7,766 nucleotides of DNA from Actinomycetota bacterium (GCA_030839105.1 JAUZEI010000020.1:1-7766), one strand, 5' to 3'; positions 1 to 6,304 are shown, counted from the first letter of the stretch. The notes: generated by a model from the letters alone, not told the origin. Numbers and translations: made by a program.

Positions 1-1
1 C

Positions 2-132
2 ACCATCGCTGTAACCCGGCTGGTGAACGACACCTGGGGCGAGCTCACGCGCGAAACGTACGACGAGCTCTGTACGACGGCGTAGCCACGAAGTTCGCCG
101 CGCCCGCGCGCGTGCACTTCGAGTTCACCTGA
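2..132 (+). CDS. Possible 3' end of an upstream gene, perhaps frameshifted (function unknown)
   Basis: No start codon is needed here because the gene would begin left of the window. Frame 2 is open from base 2 to a TAG at 83-85 and ends ...GELTRETYDELCTTA. Frame 1 is open to a TGA at 130-132 and ends ...YDGVATKFAAPARVHFEFT. Third-position G/C is very high in frame 2 up to about base 70 and in frame 1 from about base 73. That pattern fits one coding region that changes frame near bases 68-75, for example through one missing base. I do not recognise the family from this short tail. Alternatively the gene simply ends at base 85 and the frame-1 signal is chance in GC-rich DNA. Confidence 0.3.
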   Translation, partial: HRCNPAGERHLGRAHARNVRRALYDGVATKFAAPARVHFEFT

Positions 133-241
133 CCGACGCCGTCCGGCCTTCCTACGCGCACTCACTTCGCGCCTGTGGCCGCACGCGTCTTGTAGCACCC
201 GAGATCGAGATCGCGCGCACGCGCGAGAAGAAAGGCCCGGC
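133..241 (+). promoter_or_regulatory. Leader region upstream of the organosulfur operon
   Basis: These 109 bases separate the possible upstream tail from the lipoprotein start and presumably hold the operon promoter. I see no convincing -10/-35 pair. Visible items are a tandem GAGATC at 201-212, an alternating pyrimidine-purine tract CGCGCGCACGCGCG at 212-225, and a GAAGAAAGG ribosome binding site at 227-235 placed 6 nt before the ATG at 242. Because the operon is likely sulfur-regulated, any operator should lie here, but none is recognisable by eye. Confidence 0.35.
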
Positions 242-1363
242 ATGTCCCGCGCAGCACTGGTACATGAACCTACGTCTCGATTACCCCGGCGCCGTCGTGG
301 CACAGGCCTGGTCGTCGTGCCCGTCGCGCTCGCGCTGACGCTCGCCGGTTGTGGTTCGAGCGCGTCCAAGGCTCAACCGTCGGGCAACCCGTCGTCGACG
401 ACAGCCGGCGCCTCCGGTGCCGGGAGCGCGGTGCAGAAGACCGCGATCGCGGCGACGGTGCCGAGCGGCACGACTTTGCGCGTCGGCGACCAACTGGAGT
501 TTCTGAAGACGTTGCTCGCGACCGCCGGCGAGGACACCGCGCTGCCGTACAAGCTGGAGTGGTCCGGCTTCATCGGCGGCCCTCCGATGCTGCAGGCCTT
601 CCACGCGGGCGCCATCGACGCGGGTTTCGTGGCCGACACTCCGTTGATCCTCGCCCAGGCTGCGCATCAAGACGTCGTCGCGGTTACCGCATGGGCGAGC
701 GGACACGGATCGAACGAGCTCATCGCGGCTCCGGGCACGGGGATCAATTCCTGGGCCGATCTCAAGGGGAAGAAGGTCGCGCTGCAGCGAGGTACCTCCG
801 CGGAGGCGACCGTGTTGCAGGGGCTGCAGCGCGTCGGCCTGAAGCTCTCGGACATCGATGTGGTCGACCTTCCGTTCACGCAGGTGTCGCCGGCGCTCCA
901 GGGCGGCTCCGTGCAGGCCGGAATCCTTGTTCCGCCTCTCGACTCCGCGTATCTGACGTCGAATCCCGGAGCCAAAGTCGTCGATCGGCCGGACAACCTC
1001 ACCGCTCGCCTGAGCTTCCTCATTGCGAAGAAGTCGGCGATCGAGGATCCGGCCAAAGCGGCGGCGCTGCGCGACTACATCCTGCGATTGGGACGTGCGT
1101 TCGCGAAGATCAAAGCCGATCCGGATCCGTTCATCGAGAAGTTCTATGTCGGGCAGTACCACCTCAGCCCGGCCGCGGGGAAGGCGCTCCTGACTCAGCT
1201 CGGTGCCTCTTCGTTCGTGCAGTTCACGCCGGAGTTGCACGCCGCGCAGCAGGAGCTCGCCGACCTGTTCCTCGACGCGGGCGAGATTCCCCACAAGGTC
1301 GACGCCACCCAGGAGTTCGACACGCGCTTCGCCGACGTGGTGCGCCAGGCGGCGAAGGGGTGA
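242..1363 (+). CDS. ABC transporter substrate-binding lipoprotein, sulfonate/taurine type (SsuA/TauA-like)
   Basis: This 373-residue protein would capture an organosulfur compound outside the membrane and deliver it to the permease encoded next. Residues 1-37 form a lipoprotein signal: an Arg-rich stretch (13-19), a hydrophobic core (22-35) and a lipobox LAGC at 34-37 with Cys37 as the lipidated residue. A Ser/Ala/Gly-rich linker (about 38-75) tethers it to the membrane. The binding domain (about 78-365) has the family pattern GGPPMLQAFHAGAIDAGF (112-129), followed by a segment resembling the NSWADLKGKKVALQRGTSAE block typical of the SsuA/TauA/ThiY group. The ATG at 242 follows GAAGAAAGG by 6 nt. 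Its stop overlaps the permease start. The group also includes nitrate, pyrimidine-precursor and phthalate binders, so the sulfonate call leans on the TauD-type gene downstream. Confidence 0.88.
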   Translation: MSRAALVHEPTSRLPRRRRGTGLVVVPVALALTLAGCGSSASKAQPSGNPSSTTAGASGAGSAVQKTAIAATVPSGTTLRVGDQLEFLKTLLATAGEDTALPYKLEWSGFIGGPPMLQAFHAGAIDAGFVADTPLILAQAAHQDVVAVTAWASGHGSNELIAAPGTGINSWADLKGKKVALQRGTSAEATVLQGLQRVGLKLSDIDVVDLPFTQVSPALQGGSVQAGILVPPLDSAYLTSNPGAKVVDRPDNLTARLSFLIAKKSAIEDPAKAAALRDYILRLGRAFAKIKADPDPFIEKFYVGQYHLSPAAGKALLTQLGASSFVQFTPELHAAQQELADLFLDAGEIPHKVDATQEFDTRFADVVRQAAKG

Positions 1364-2199
1364 GCGTGCACGTCGTCGAAGCGAACCGTCCGGAGCTCGT
1401 CTCGATCGGGCGCGCCGACGGAGGCTCGCGTCGCGCCCGGCGGTCGCGGCTGCCCTCCGGCGTCGAACGCATGCTCGGGGTCGTGCTGTTGGTGGGCGCA
1501 TGGCAGCTCGCGAGCAACGTCGGCTTGATCGACGTACAGACCCTCGCCGGTCCGGCGACCGTCGTACGGAGCGGGTGGCATCTGATTCAGGACGGCACCC
1601 TGCAGAGCGCGGTCTGGGTCTCGCTACAGCGCGTGCTCGAAGGCGTCGCGATCGGGGTGCCGATCGCGACCGCGCTCGCGTTGATCGCAGGTCTCTCCCG
1701 GTTCGGTGAAGACGTTGTCGACGCCCCGTTGCAGATGCTCCGGTTCCTTCCGATCATCGGCCTCCAGCCTTTGATCGTGTTGTGGTTCGGCATCGGCAAC
1801 ACGGCCAAGGTCTCGCTGATCGTGTTCGGGGTGATCTTCCCCGTCTACATCAACACCTTCGCGGCGATCCGGGCGATCGAACCGCGTCATTTCGAGCTCG
1901 CGCACTCGGTGGGTCTCGGCCGCTTCGCGACCATCCGGCGCATCGTGTTGCCGGGCGCGCTCCCGGGCTTCCTCGTCGGCTTGCGCATGGCGGCCGCCGT
2001 GGCGTGGTTGATCCTCGTGTTCGCGGAGCAGATCAACGCGACCAACGGCATCGGTTACCTGATGATCCATGCCCAGGAGTTCTTCCAGACGGAGATCATC
2101 GTCGTGGGGCTCGCGGTGTACGCGGTGCTCGGCCTTCTCTCCGACGCCCTCGTCCGAGTCCTCGAAAGGAGGACGTTGCAATGGCGCGCCAGCCGGTGA
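1360..2199 (+). CDS. ABC transporter permease, sulfonate/taurine type (SsuC/TauC-like)
   Basis: This 279-residue inner-membrane subunit forms the channel of the importer. After a charged N-terminus (1-34) there are about six hydrophobic helices, roughly at 36-55, 93-113, 125-145, 150-170, 204-224 and 246-266. The cytoplasmic coupling loop with the EAA-type pattern (E-A-x3-G-x8-I-x-LP) is at about 179-202, ending in RRIVLPGALP. The segment FFQTEIIVVGLAVYAVLGLLSD near 241-262 is typical of the SsuC/TauC group. The chosen GTG at 1360 overlaps the lipoprotein stop as GTGA, a sign of translational coupling, with AGGCGG six bases upstream. A second GTG at 1366 sits 5 nt after GAAGGGG and is equally possible. 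The reading frame stays open far upstream inside the lipoprotein gene, but that part is Arg-rich shadow sequence. Its 3' end overlaps the ATPase gene by 19 nt. Confidence 0.9.
   Translation: MSVHVVEANRPELVSIGRADGGSRRARRSRLPSGVERMLGVVLLVGAWQLASNVGLIDVQTLAGPATVVRSGWHLIQDGTLQSAVWVSLQRVLEGVAIGVPIATALALIAGLSRFGEDVVDAPLQMLRFLPIIGLQPLIVLWFGIGNTAKVSLIVFGVIFPVYINTFAAIRAIEPRHFELAHSVGLGRFATIRRIVLPGALPGFLVGLRMAAAVAWLILVFAEQINATNGIGYLMIHAQEFFQTEIIVVGLAVYAVLGLLSDALVRVLERRTLQWRASR
2165..2172 (+). promoter_or_regulatory. Strong ribosome binding site for the ATPase gene, inside the permease gene
   Basis: AAAGGAGG lies 8 nt before the ATG at 2181 and fixes the ATPase start, although its frame is open from much further upstream. 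It is the closest match to the consensus Shine-Dalgarno sequence in the window and lies within the last codons of the permease. Confidence 0.85.
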
Positions 2200-3002
2200 T
2201 CGACCGGGCATCGAACAGTTCATGGATAGCGGGTCCGTCCCGATCCCAGGACGCGAGCGACGCGGTCGTCGTGCGCGCCGAGGGCGTCGGTCGGACCTTC
2301 GGGCGCCGGGTCGTGCTCGACGGTCTCGATCTCGAGATACGTGAGGGAGAGTTCCTCGCATTGCTGGGGCGCAGCGGCAGTGGCAAGAGCACCCTGTTGC
2401 GCGCCTTCGCCGGACTCGACGACGGCATCGAAGGCCGGGCGGTCGTACCCGCGCGCCGGGCCGTTGTGTTCCAGGACGCGCGGCTGCTTCCGTGGGCGCG
2501 GGTGCTCGACAACGTCGTGCTCGGTCTACGGGGCGCGGACGCGCACCGGCGCGGACGTGCCGCGCTCGACGAAGTGGAACTACTCGCGCACGAACGTGAC
2601 TGGCCCAAGACGCTTTCCGGAGGTGAGGCGCAACGGGTTGCACTGGCGCGTGCCCTCGCCCGCGAGCCGGCGTTGCTACTCCTCGACGAGCCATTCGGCG
2701 CGCTCGATGCGTTGACGCGCATCCGGATGCACGCGTTGCTCGCCGGGCTGTGCGCCCGCCATCGACCCGCCGTGCTTCTCGTCACCCACGATGTCGACGA
2801 GGCGATATTGCTGGCCGACCGCGTCGCAGTGTTGACCGACGGCCGCATCTCGCTCGACGCGACCGTCGAGATCGACGAACCGCGTCGACGAGCCGACCGC
2901 CGCTTCGCCGCCCTGCGGTCGCGACTCCTGGCCGAGCTCGGCGTCGACGAGGACATCGAGGCTCATCGCACACCGATCACTACTCACCAGCCACTCCACT
3001 GA
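2181..3002 (+). CDS. ABC transporter ATP-binding protein, sulfonate/taurine type (SsuB/TauB-like)
   Basis: This 273-residue ATPase would power the importer from the cytoplasmic face. All nucleotide-binding motifs are intact: Walker A GRSGSGKST (63-71), Q-loop Gln98 in VFQDARLLPW, signature LSGGE (145-149), Walker B LLLLDEP (165-171), D-loop FGALDA (172-177) and the switch His203 in VTHDVDEA. The VFQDARLLPW and LLLLDEPFGALDALTR wording is characteristic of the SsuB/TauB/NrtD group. The first 27 residues precede the ABC domain and are unremarkable. The start is set by the AAAGGAGG site and overlaps the permease end by 19 nt. A 41-nt gap separates its stop from the dioxygenase start, so all four genes probably share a transcript. 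Confidence 0.93.
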   Translation: MARQPVIDRASNSSWIAGPSRSQDASDAVVVRAEGVGRTFGRRVVLDGLDLEIREGEFLALLGRSGSGKSTLLRAFAGLDDGIEGRAVVPARRAVVFQDARLLPWARVLDNVVLGLRGADAHRRGRAALDEVELLAHERDWPKTLSGGEAQRVALARALAREPALLLLDEPFGALDALTRIRMHALLAGLCARHRPAVLLVTHDVDEAILLADRVAVLTDGRISLDATVEIDEPRRRADRRFAALRSRLLAELGVDEDIEAHRTPITTHQPLH

Positions 3003-3043
3003 AGCGACTCCGAAACCCCTTCTGACCCGAGGAGATCTCTGCC

Positions 3044-3934
3044 ATGACCCTGACTTCCGACTCTGTCGACCTGCGCACGACCCCGCTGTCCGCCACGATC
3101 GGCGCCGAGATCCGCGGCGTCGACCTGACCCGGCCGCTCTCCGACACGACCGTCCGCGAACTGCGCGACCGATTGCTGCAGTACAAGGTCATTTTCTTTC
3201 CCGGCCAACACCTCGAACCCGACCAGCACGTCGCGCTGGCGCGCAACTTCGGAGAACCGACCCCCGCGCATCCGGTACTGCCCGGTCTCGACCGCTTTCC
3301 CGAGGTGTTCGAGATCGACTACAGCCGGGCCGCGCAGCTGCGCGAAAGTTACGGCGACGTCGTCGATCGGTACGACGGGTTGTCGTGGCACACCGACGTC
3401 ACCTTCGTCGAGCGGCCGCCGCTCGGCTCGATCCTCAACGCGGTCGTGATCCCAGCGGCCGGTGGCGACACGATGTTCTCCGACCAGCACGCCGCGTACG
3501 AAGCACTCAGCGAACCGCTTCGCGGATTCCTCGAGGGTCTAGTCGCAGTACATGACGGGCAGCGTGCGTTCGGTGCGATCTTGAAGGCACGCGAGGACGG
3601 CGGGGGCGAGTGGGAGGGCAAGCAGTACAAGAGCCTCGATCCCGTCGAGCACCCGGTCGTGCGGACGCACCCCGAAACCGGGCGCAAGAGCTTGTTCGTG
3701 AACGCGGGCTTCACGTCGCACATCAAGGGGCTGTCGCTCGCCGAGAGCGATGCGCTGTTGCAGTTCCTCTACGCCCACGCAACCAAGCCGCAGTTCACGG
3801 TGCGCTACCACTGGCACGCGGGCGACCTGGGTTTCTGGGACAACCGGGTGACTCAGCACCGCGTCGTCGGCGACTTCGGTGGGCAGCACCGGGTCATCCA
3901 GCGCGTCACCCTGCGCGGCGACCAGCCCGCGTGA
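3044..3934 (+). CDS. TauD/TfdA-family Fe(II)/2-oxoglutarate dioxygenase (sulfonate or alkyl sulfate ester)
   Basis: This 296-residue cytoplasmic enzyme likely couples 2-oxoglutarate decarboxylation to hydroxylation of the carbon bearing the sulfur group, which then breaks to sulfite (sulfonate) or sulfate (sulfate ester) plus an aldehyde. Iron ligands are His116 and Asp118 in WHTDVTF and His272 in TQHRVVGDF. Arg283 fits the 2-oxoglutarate arginine (His+11) and Arg287 the sulfonate-contacting arginine (His+15) of E. coli TauD. His76 in AHPV matches TauD His70. TauD Tyr73 and Asn95 are replaced by Leu79 and Gly112, and about 11 extra residues lie between His76 and His116. These TauD numbers are from memory. 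GAGGAG at 3029-3034 lies 9 nt before the ATG. Linkage to an SsuABC-type importer supports an organosulfur role. An AtsK or Rv3406-like alkylsulfatase is the main alternative to a taurine dioxygenase. Confidence 0.88.
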   Translation: MTLTSDSVDLRTTPLSATIGAEIRGVDLTRPLSDTTVRELRDRLLQYKVIFFPGQHLEPDQHVALARNFGEPTPAHPVLPGLDRFPEVFEIDYSRAAQLRESYGDVVDRYDGLSWHTDVTFVERPPLGSILNAVVIPAAGGDTMFSDQHAAYEALSEPLRGFLEGLVAVHDGQRAFGAILKAREDGGGEWEGKQYKSLDPVEHPVVRTHPETGRKSLFVNAGFTSHIKGLSLAESDALLQFLYAHATKPQFTVRYHWHAGDLGFWDNRVTQHRVVGDFGGQHRVIQRVTLRGDQPA

Positions 3935-3942
3935 GGTTGTTT

Positions 3943-3967
3943 CGGGGAGTGCGAATGGTGCACCCCG
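3943..3967. terminator. Candidate hairpin terminator after the dioxygenase gene
   Basis: CGGGG at 3943-3947 pairs with CCCCG at 3963-3967. After an A-A mismatch, GTGC (3949-3952) pairs with GTGC (3958-3961) using two G-U wobbles, leaving loop GAATG. It starts 8 nt after the dioxygenase stop, within the 107-nt gap between convergent genes. No T-run follows, so intrinsic termination is uncertain. Confidence 0.4.
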
Positions 3968-4041
3968 CATCAACCAGATCGAAGACCGGATCGATGATCG
4001 AGACGCGGACGTGGTCGATGCCACTGCGCTCGAGTCAGCTG

Positions 4042-5271
4042 TCAGTCCGGCGAGACGGGAAGCGATCCGCGCTTGTCCTCGAGGAACGTGTGTTCCGCGG
4101 CATTGTTGGTCAAAGCCAGGGCGCGGTCGTACGCGACGCGAGCGTCGTCATAGCGACCGAGACGACCGAGCAGGTCGGCGCGCGTCGAATGGAACAGGTG
4201 GTACGAGTCGAGGTCGAGCGCGTCGACGAGCGCCAATGCGGGGCCCGGGCCGTGCACCTCCGCAACTGCGACCGCACGGTTCAGGGCGACGATCGCGGTC
4301 GGCGAGATCACGAACAGCTGGTCGTAGAGCGCGAGCACCTGACCCCAGTCGGTCGCGGTCGCGGTCGCGGCATCGCTGTGCACCGCCGCGATCGCAGCCT
4401 GGATCTGGAACGGACCGGGCATGTTGCGCTGGAGGCACCGACGCACGATGGCTTGACCCTCGGCGACGAGGTCGTGGTCCCAGCGCGTGCGGTCCTGATC
4501 CGGCAACAACACGATGGTTCCATCGCCTGCCGTGCGCGCGACGCGACGCGACTCGGTCAGCAGGAGCAGCGCGAGCAGACCGAGTGCTTCCGGTTCGTCG
4601 GGCATGAGCTCCACGAGCAGGCGGCCGAGACGGATCGCTTCGGCGCAGAGGTCGGCCCGGATGAGGGCGTCGCCCTCGGAGGCGGTGTATCCCTCGTTGA
4701 AGATGAGATAGATGACGGTGAGCACCGGCCGCAGACGGCTCGGCAGCTCGGCGTCACGCGGAATCCGGTAGGGAATCTTCGCGTCCCGGATCTTCTGCTT
4801 GGCGCGGACAAGGCGCTTGCTCATGGTCGCCTCGGGCACGACGAACGCGCGGGCGATGTACGGCGTCTCGAGGCCGCCGAGTAGGCGCAGTGTGAGCGCG
4901 ACCTGCGCGCTCGGCGCCAAGGCCGGGTGGCAGCAGGTGAAGATCAGCCGCAGGCGATCGTCGTGCACGTCGCCCACCTCCTCGGTCAGCTCGCTGCTCT
5001 CGTGGAGCAGGGCGGCTTGAGCCTGGCGGTCATTTCGGGACGCCTCACGACGCAGGCGGTCGATGGCGCGGTTGCGGGCCGTAGTGGTGATCCAACCGCC
5101 CGGGTTCGGAGGAAGACCGGTCGCCGGCCACCGCTCGTTCGCGACGAGGAACGCCTCTTGGACCATCTCTTCGGCGAGGTCGATGTCGCCGAAGAGACGG
5201 ACCAAGGTGGCGACGACCCGACCGGATTCCTCCCGGAAGATCCGCTCGAGGTCTGCGGTGTCGACCGGCAC
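4042..5271 (-). CDS. ECF42-type RNA polymerase sigma factor with long C-terminal extension
   Basis: This 409-residue protein is about twice the length of a minimal ECF sigma factor. Region sigma-2 spans about 9-76 ([21 protein letters not shown], then [20 protein letters not shown]). The sigma-4 DNA-reading domain spans about 106-165 ([19 protein letters not shown], then [15 protein letters not shown]). The extension holds a DUF6596-type block (about 183-284, with [11 protein letters not shown] and [12 protein letters not shown]) and a C-terminal part with a TPR-like helix pair (about 330-395, ending [20 protein letters not shown]). This layout is that of ECF42, where the extension is reported to be needed for activity and no anti-sigma factor is used. 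The GTG at 5271 is the only start, because an in-frame TGA lies two codons upstream at 5280-5278; that TGA is also the stop of the DGPF gene. The Shine-Dalgarno sequence is weak, suggesting coupling to that gene. Confidence 0.93.
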   Translation of the reverse strand: MPVDTADLERIFREESGRVVATLVRLFGDIDLAEEMVQEAFLVANERWPATGLPPNPGGWITTTARNRAIDRLRREASRNDRQAQAALLHESSELTEEVGDVHDDRLRLIFTCCHPALAPSAQVALTLRLLGGLETPYIARAFVVPEATMSKRLVRAKQKIRDAKIPYRIPRDAELPSRLRPVLTVIYLIFNEGYTASEGDALIRADLCAEAIRLGRLLVELMPDEPEALGLLALLLLTESRRVARTAGDGTIVLLPDQDRTRWDHDLVAEGQAIVRRCLQRNMPGPFQIQAAIAAVHSDAATATATDWGQVLALYDQLFVISPTAIVALNRAVAVAEVHGPGPALALVDALDLDSYHLFHSTRADLLGRLGRYDDARVAYDRALALTNNAAEHTFLEDKRGSLPVSPD

Positions 5272-5277
5272 GAGTGC

Positions 5278-5628
5278 TCAGTCTTCTTGGAACGGGCGCA
5301 CCTCGACCGCACCCATGCAAGCGGTCGAAGCCTTGGACGCCAACTCGAGCGCGGCGTCGAGGTCCGGGGCTTCGATGACCCAGAAACCGCCGAGCTGTTC
5401 CTTGGTCTCCGCGTACGGACCGTCGGTCATGATCGTTTCGCCGTCCTCGACCGCCCGGACGACCGTCGCGCTCGCCGGCGGGTGCAGGCCGCCACCGAAG
5501 ACCCACGCGCCGGACGTCTGGAGCTCGGTGTTGAACGCGTCGACTTGCCGGAATGCCTTCTGCATGTCCTCGGGGGCGGGCACCGGGTCGTTCGGGCCGT
5601 GGTGGACGGAGAGCATGTACTGAGTCAT
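5278..5628 (-). CDS. YCII/DGPF-domain protein, partner of the ECF42 sigma factor
   Basis: This 116-residue soluble protein has the YCII-related (DGPF) fold. It begins MTQYMLSVHHGP and carries the namesake motif as DGPYAETKE at 69-77, so Tyr replaces the Phe of DGPF. It continues LGGFWVIEAPDLDAALELA (79-97) and closes with the conserved CMGAVEVRPF end (104-113). The biochemical activity of the family is unknown. DGPF genes sit beside ECF42 sigma factors across many actinobacteria and are reported targets of them. The ATG at 5628 follows AAAGGAT (5636-5642 on the + strand) by 7 nt. The longer open frame to 5865 is not used, since it would run across the palindrome and lacks family similarity. 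The sigma factor starts 6 nt after this stop. Confidence 0.92.
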   Translation of the reverse strand: MTQYMLSVHHGPNDPVPAPEDMQKAFRQVDAFNTELQTSGAWVFGGGLHPPASATVVRAVEDGETIMTDGPYAETKEQLGGFWVIEAPDLDAALELASKASTACMGAVEVRPFQED

Positions 5629-5649
5629 CGTGCTGATCCTTTCGGGTGA

Positions 5650-5665
5650 GCCGAGAAGTCTCGGC
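5650..5665. promoter_or_regulatory. 16-bp palindrome, candidate operator upstream of the DGPF gene
   Basis: GCCGAGA-AG-TCTCGGC has perfect 7-base arms around a 2-base centre. It lies 22 nt before the DGPF ATG in the 85-nt gap after the DUF6069 gene. The 2-base centre is too short for an RNA hairpin loop without opening inner pairs, so a site for a dimeric DNA-binding protein is a better reading. With inner pairs open it could also act as a small processing or attenuation stem. Confidence 0.45.
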
Positions 5666-5713
5666 GTGAGGGTAGGTGGGTTCGGTGAGTGCGTTTCGGG
5701 GTGCTGGTCTCGT

Positions 5714-6181
5714 TCAGTCGTGGAGACGGGATGCGAGCGCCGGGATGACGATCGCGGCGGCGACGATGTGTGTGAGGGCGAGCGTGAGCCGCGTCGCGGT
5801 CTGGGCGTCGGCGAGTACGTCGGGGACGATCGACACGAGGGTGAGCGCGAGCGTGCTCCGGACAAATGTGCGCTGCGGCCGGCTCGCCCGGTGCGACGCG
5901 ACGATTGCGATGACGATGCCGATGAGGGAAGCGACGAAGGTCAACTGTGCGAACCCGGCAACCGGGATCGCCTGGCCCGAGACCTTCAACGAGATGTCCG
6001 CGCCGCGGGCGAGTGCCGCGACCGCGGCCGTGGCGCCGGAGGCGACGATTCCGGCGGTGGCGCCCGTGCGCCACAGCTTTTCGCCGGCCCGGCCGGCCGT
6101 TGCGGGCGCGGAAGCGGTGGTCTGAACGCCGGTGGCCTGCAGGTCGGAGGGGTCGGCCGTGGGGGTGAATGTGGTGGTCAT
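5714..6181 (-). CDS. DUF6069-type four-helix membrane protein
   Basis: This 155-residue protein has a polar Thr/Ala-rich N-terminus (1-35) and four hydrophobic helices at about 40-60, 75-97, 109-125 and 132-151. It matches my memory of the DUF6069 family in the segments LWRTGATAG (36-44), GFAQLTFVASLIG (76-88), RPQRTFVRSTLALT (101-114), SIVPDVLADAQTATR (117-131) and LALTHIVAAAIVIPALA (134-150). Its function is unknown. I start it at the ATG 6181 because AAAGGAG (6190-6196 on the + strand) lies 8 nt upstream; the in-frame ATG at 6226 would add 15 residues and has no such site. It is the first gene of a same-strand run with the DGPF and sigma genes. An 85-nt gap with a palindrome leaves open whether all three are one transcript. 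Confidence 0.8.
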   Translation of the reverse strand: MTTTFTPTADPSDLQATGVQTTASAPATAGRAGEKLWRTGATAGIVASGATAAVAALARGADISLKVSGQAIPVAGFAQLTFVASLIGIVIAIVASHRASRPQRTFVRSTLALTLVSIVPDVLADAQTATRLTLALTHIVAAAIVIPALASRLHD

Positions 6182-6304
6182 CGGAATGGCTCCTTTCGTT
6201 GTGCCGGTCCGGTGCCGGCCTCTCACCCCTTGCTACGAACGCCCGGAGGCGCAGAGGACAGGTCACCGAAGATTTGTTCGCGGATCCACGCAGGCGGGCG
6301 GCTC
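6182..6304. promoter_or_regulatory. Divergent intergenic region between the DUF6069 and HTH_42 genes
   Basis: Two genes point away from this 123-nt stretch, so it should contain promoters for both. It holds the DUF6069 ribosome binding site (6190-6196) and a GTGCCGG direct repeat (6201-6207 and 6212-6218, period 11). A weak ECF-like pair lies on the - strand: TGTCCT (6260-6255) and CGTTCG (6241-6236), 13 nt apart. An AGGCGG at 6291-6296 precedes the HTH_42 GTG. I cannot place either promoter with confidence. Confidence 0.35.
6201..6219. repeat. Short direct and inverted repeat in the DUF6069 leader
   Basis: GTGCCGG occurs at 6201-6207 and again at 6212-6218, one helical turn apart. The same stretch also reads as an inverted repeat, GCCGG (6203-6207) with CCGGC (6215-6219). 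It could be an operator or a leader hairpin, or chance in GC-rich DNA. Confidence 0.35.

Noticed and set aside
349..1359. Upstream extension of the permease frame inside the lipoprotein gene
   Set aside because: Arg/Gly-rich shadow sequence. The GTGA overlap at 1360-1363 and the start of permease-like sequence after it place the true start there.
281..1501. Long open frame of 406 codons on the - strand opposite the lipoprotein gene
   Set aside because: The translation is Arg-rich with no family resemblance; it is the antisense shadow of a well-supported gene in GC-rich DNA.
1782..2180. Upstream extension of the ATPase frame
   Set aside because: It is the shadow of the permease gene; AAAGGAGG at 2165-2172 fixes the start at 2181.
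3044..3934. Taurine dioxygenase as a firm gene-name call
   Set aside because: Two taurine-pocket positions differ and alkylsulfatases share the same motifs, so only the family is called.
3610..4884. 424-codon + strand frame across the dioxygenase end and antisense to the sigma gene
   Set aside because: Its content mirrors the two real genes and shows no recognisable domain.
4042..5271. Assignment of the sigma factor to ECF41 (SigJ-like, SnoaL extension)
   Set aside because: The extension has DUF6596 and TPR-like features, not a SnoaL domain, and the neighbour is a DGPF protein, which fits ECF42.
5830..5835. TGTCGA on the - strand as an ECF42 -35 element
   Set aside because: It lies within the DUF6069 coding region about 200 nt from the DGPF start, with no matching -10 at suitable spacing. 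Neither intergenic gap of the module contains a perfect TGTCGA on the - strand.
5630..6304. N-terminal extension of the HTH_42 protein across the DUF6069 region
   Set aside because: Arg/Gly-rich antisense of the DUF6069 gene. HTH_42 similarity begins right after the GTG at 6305.
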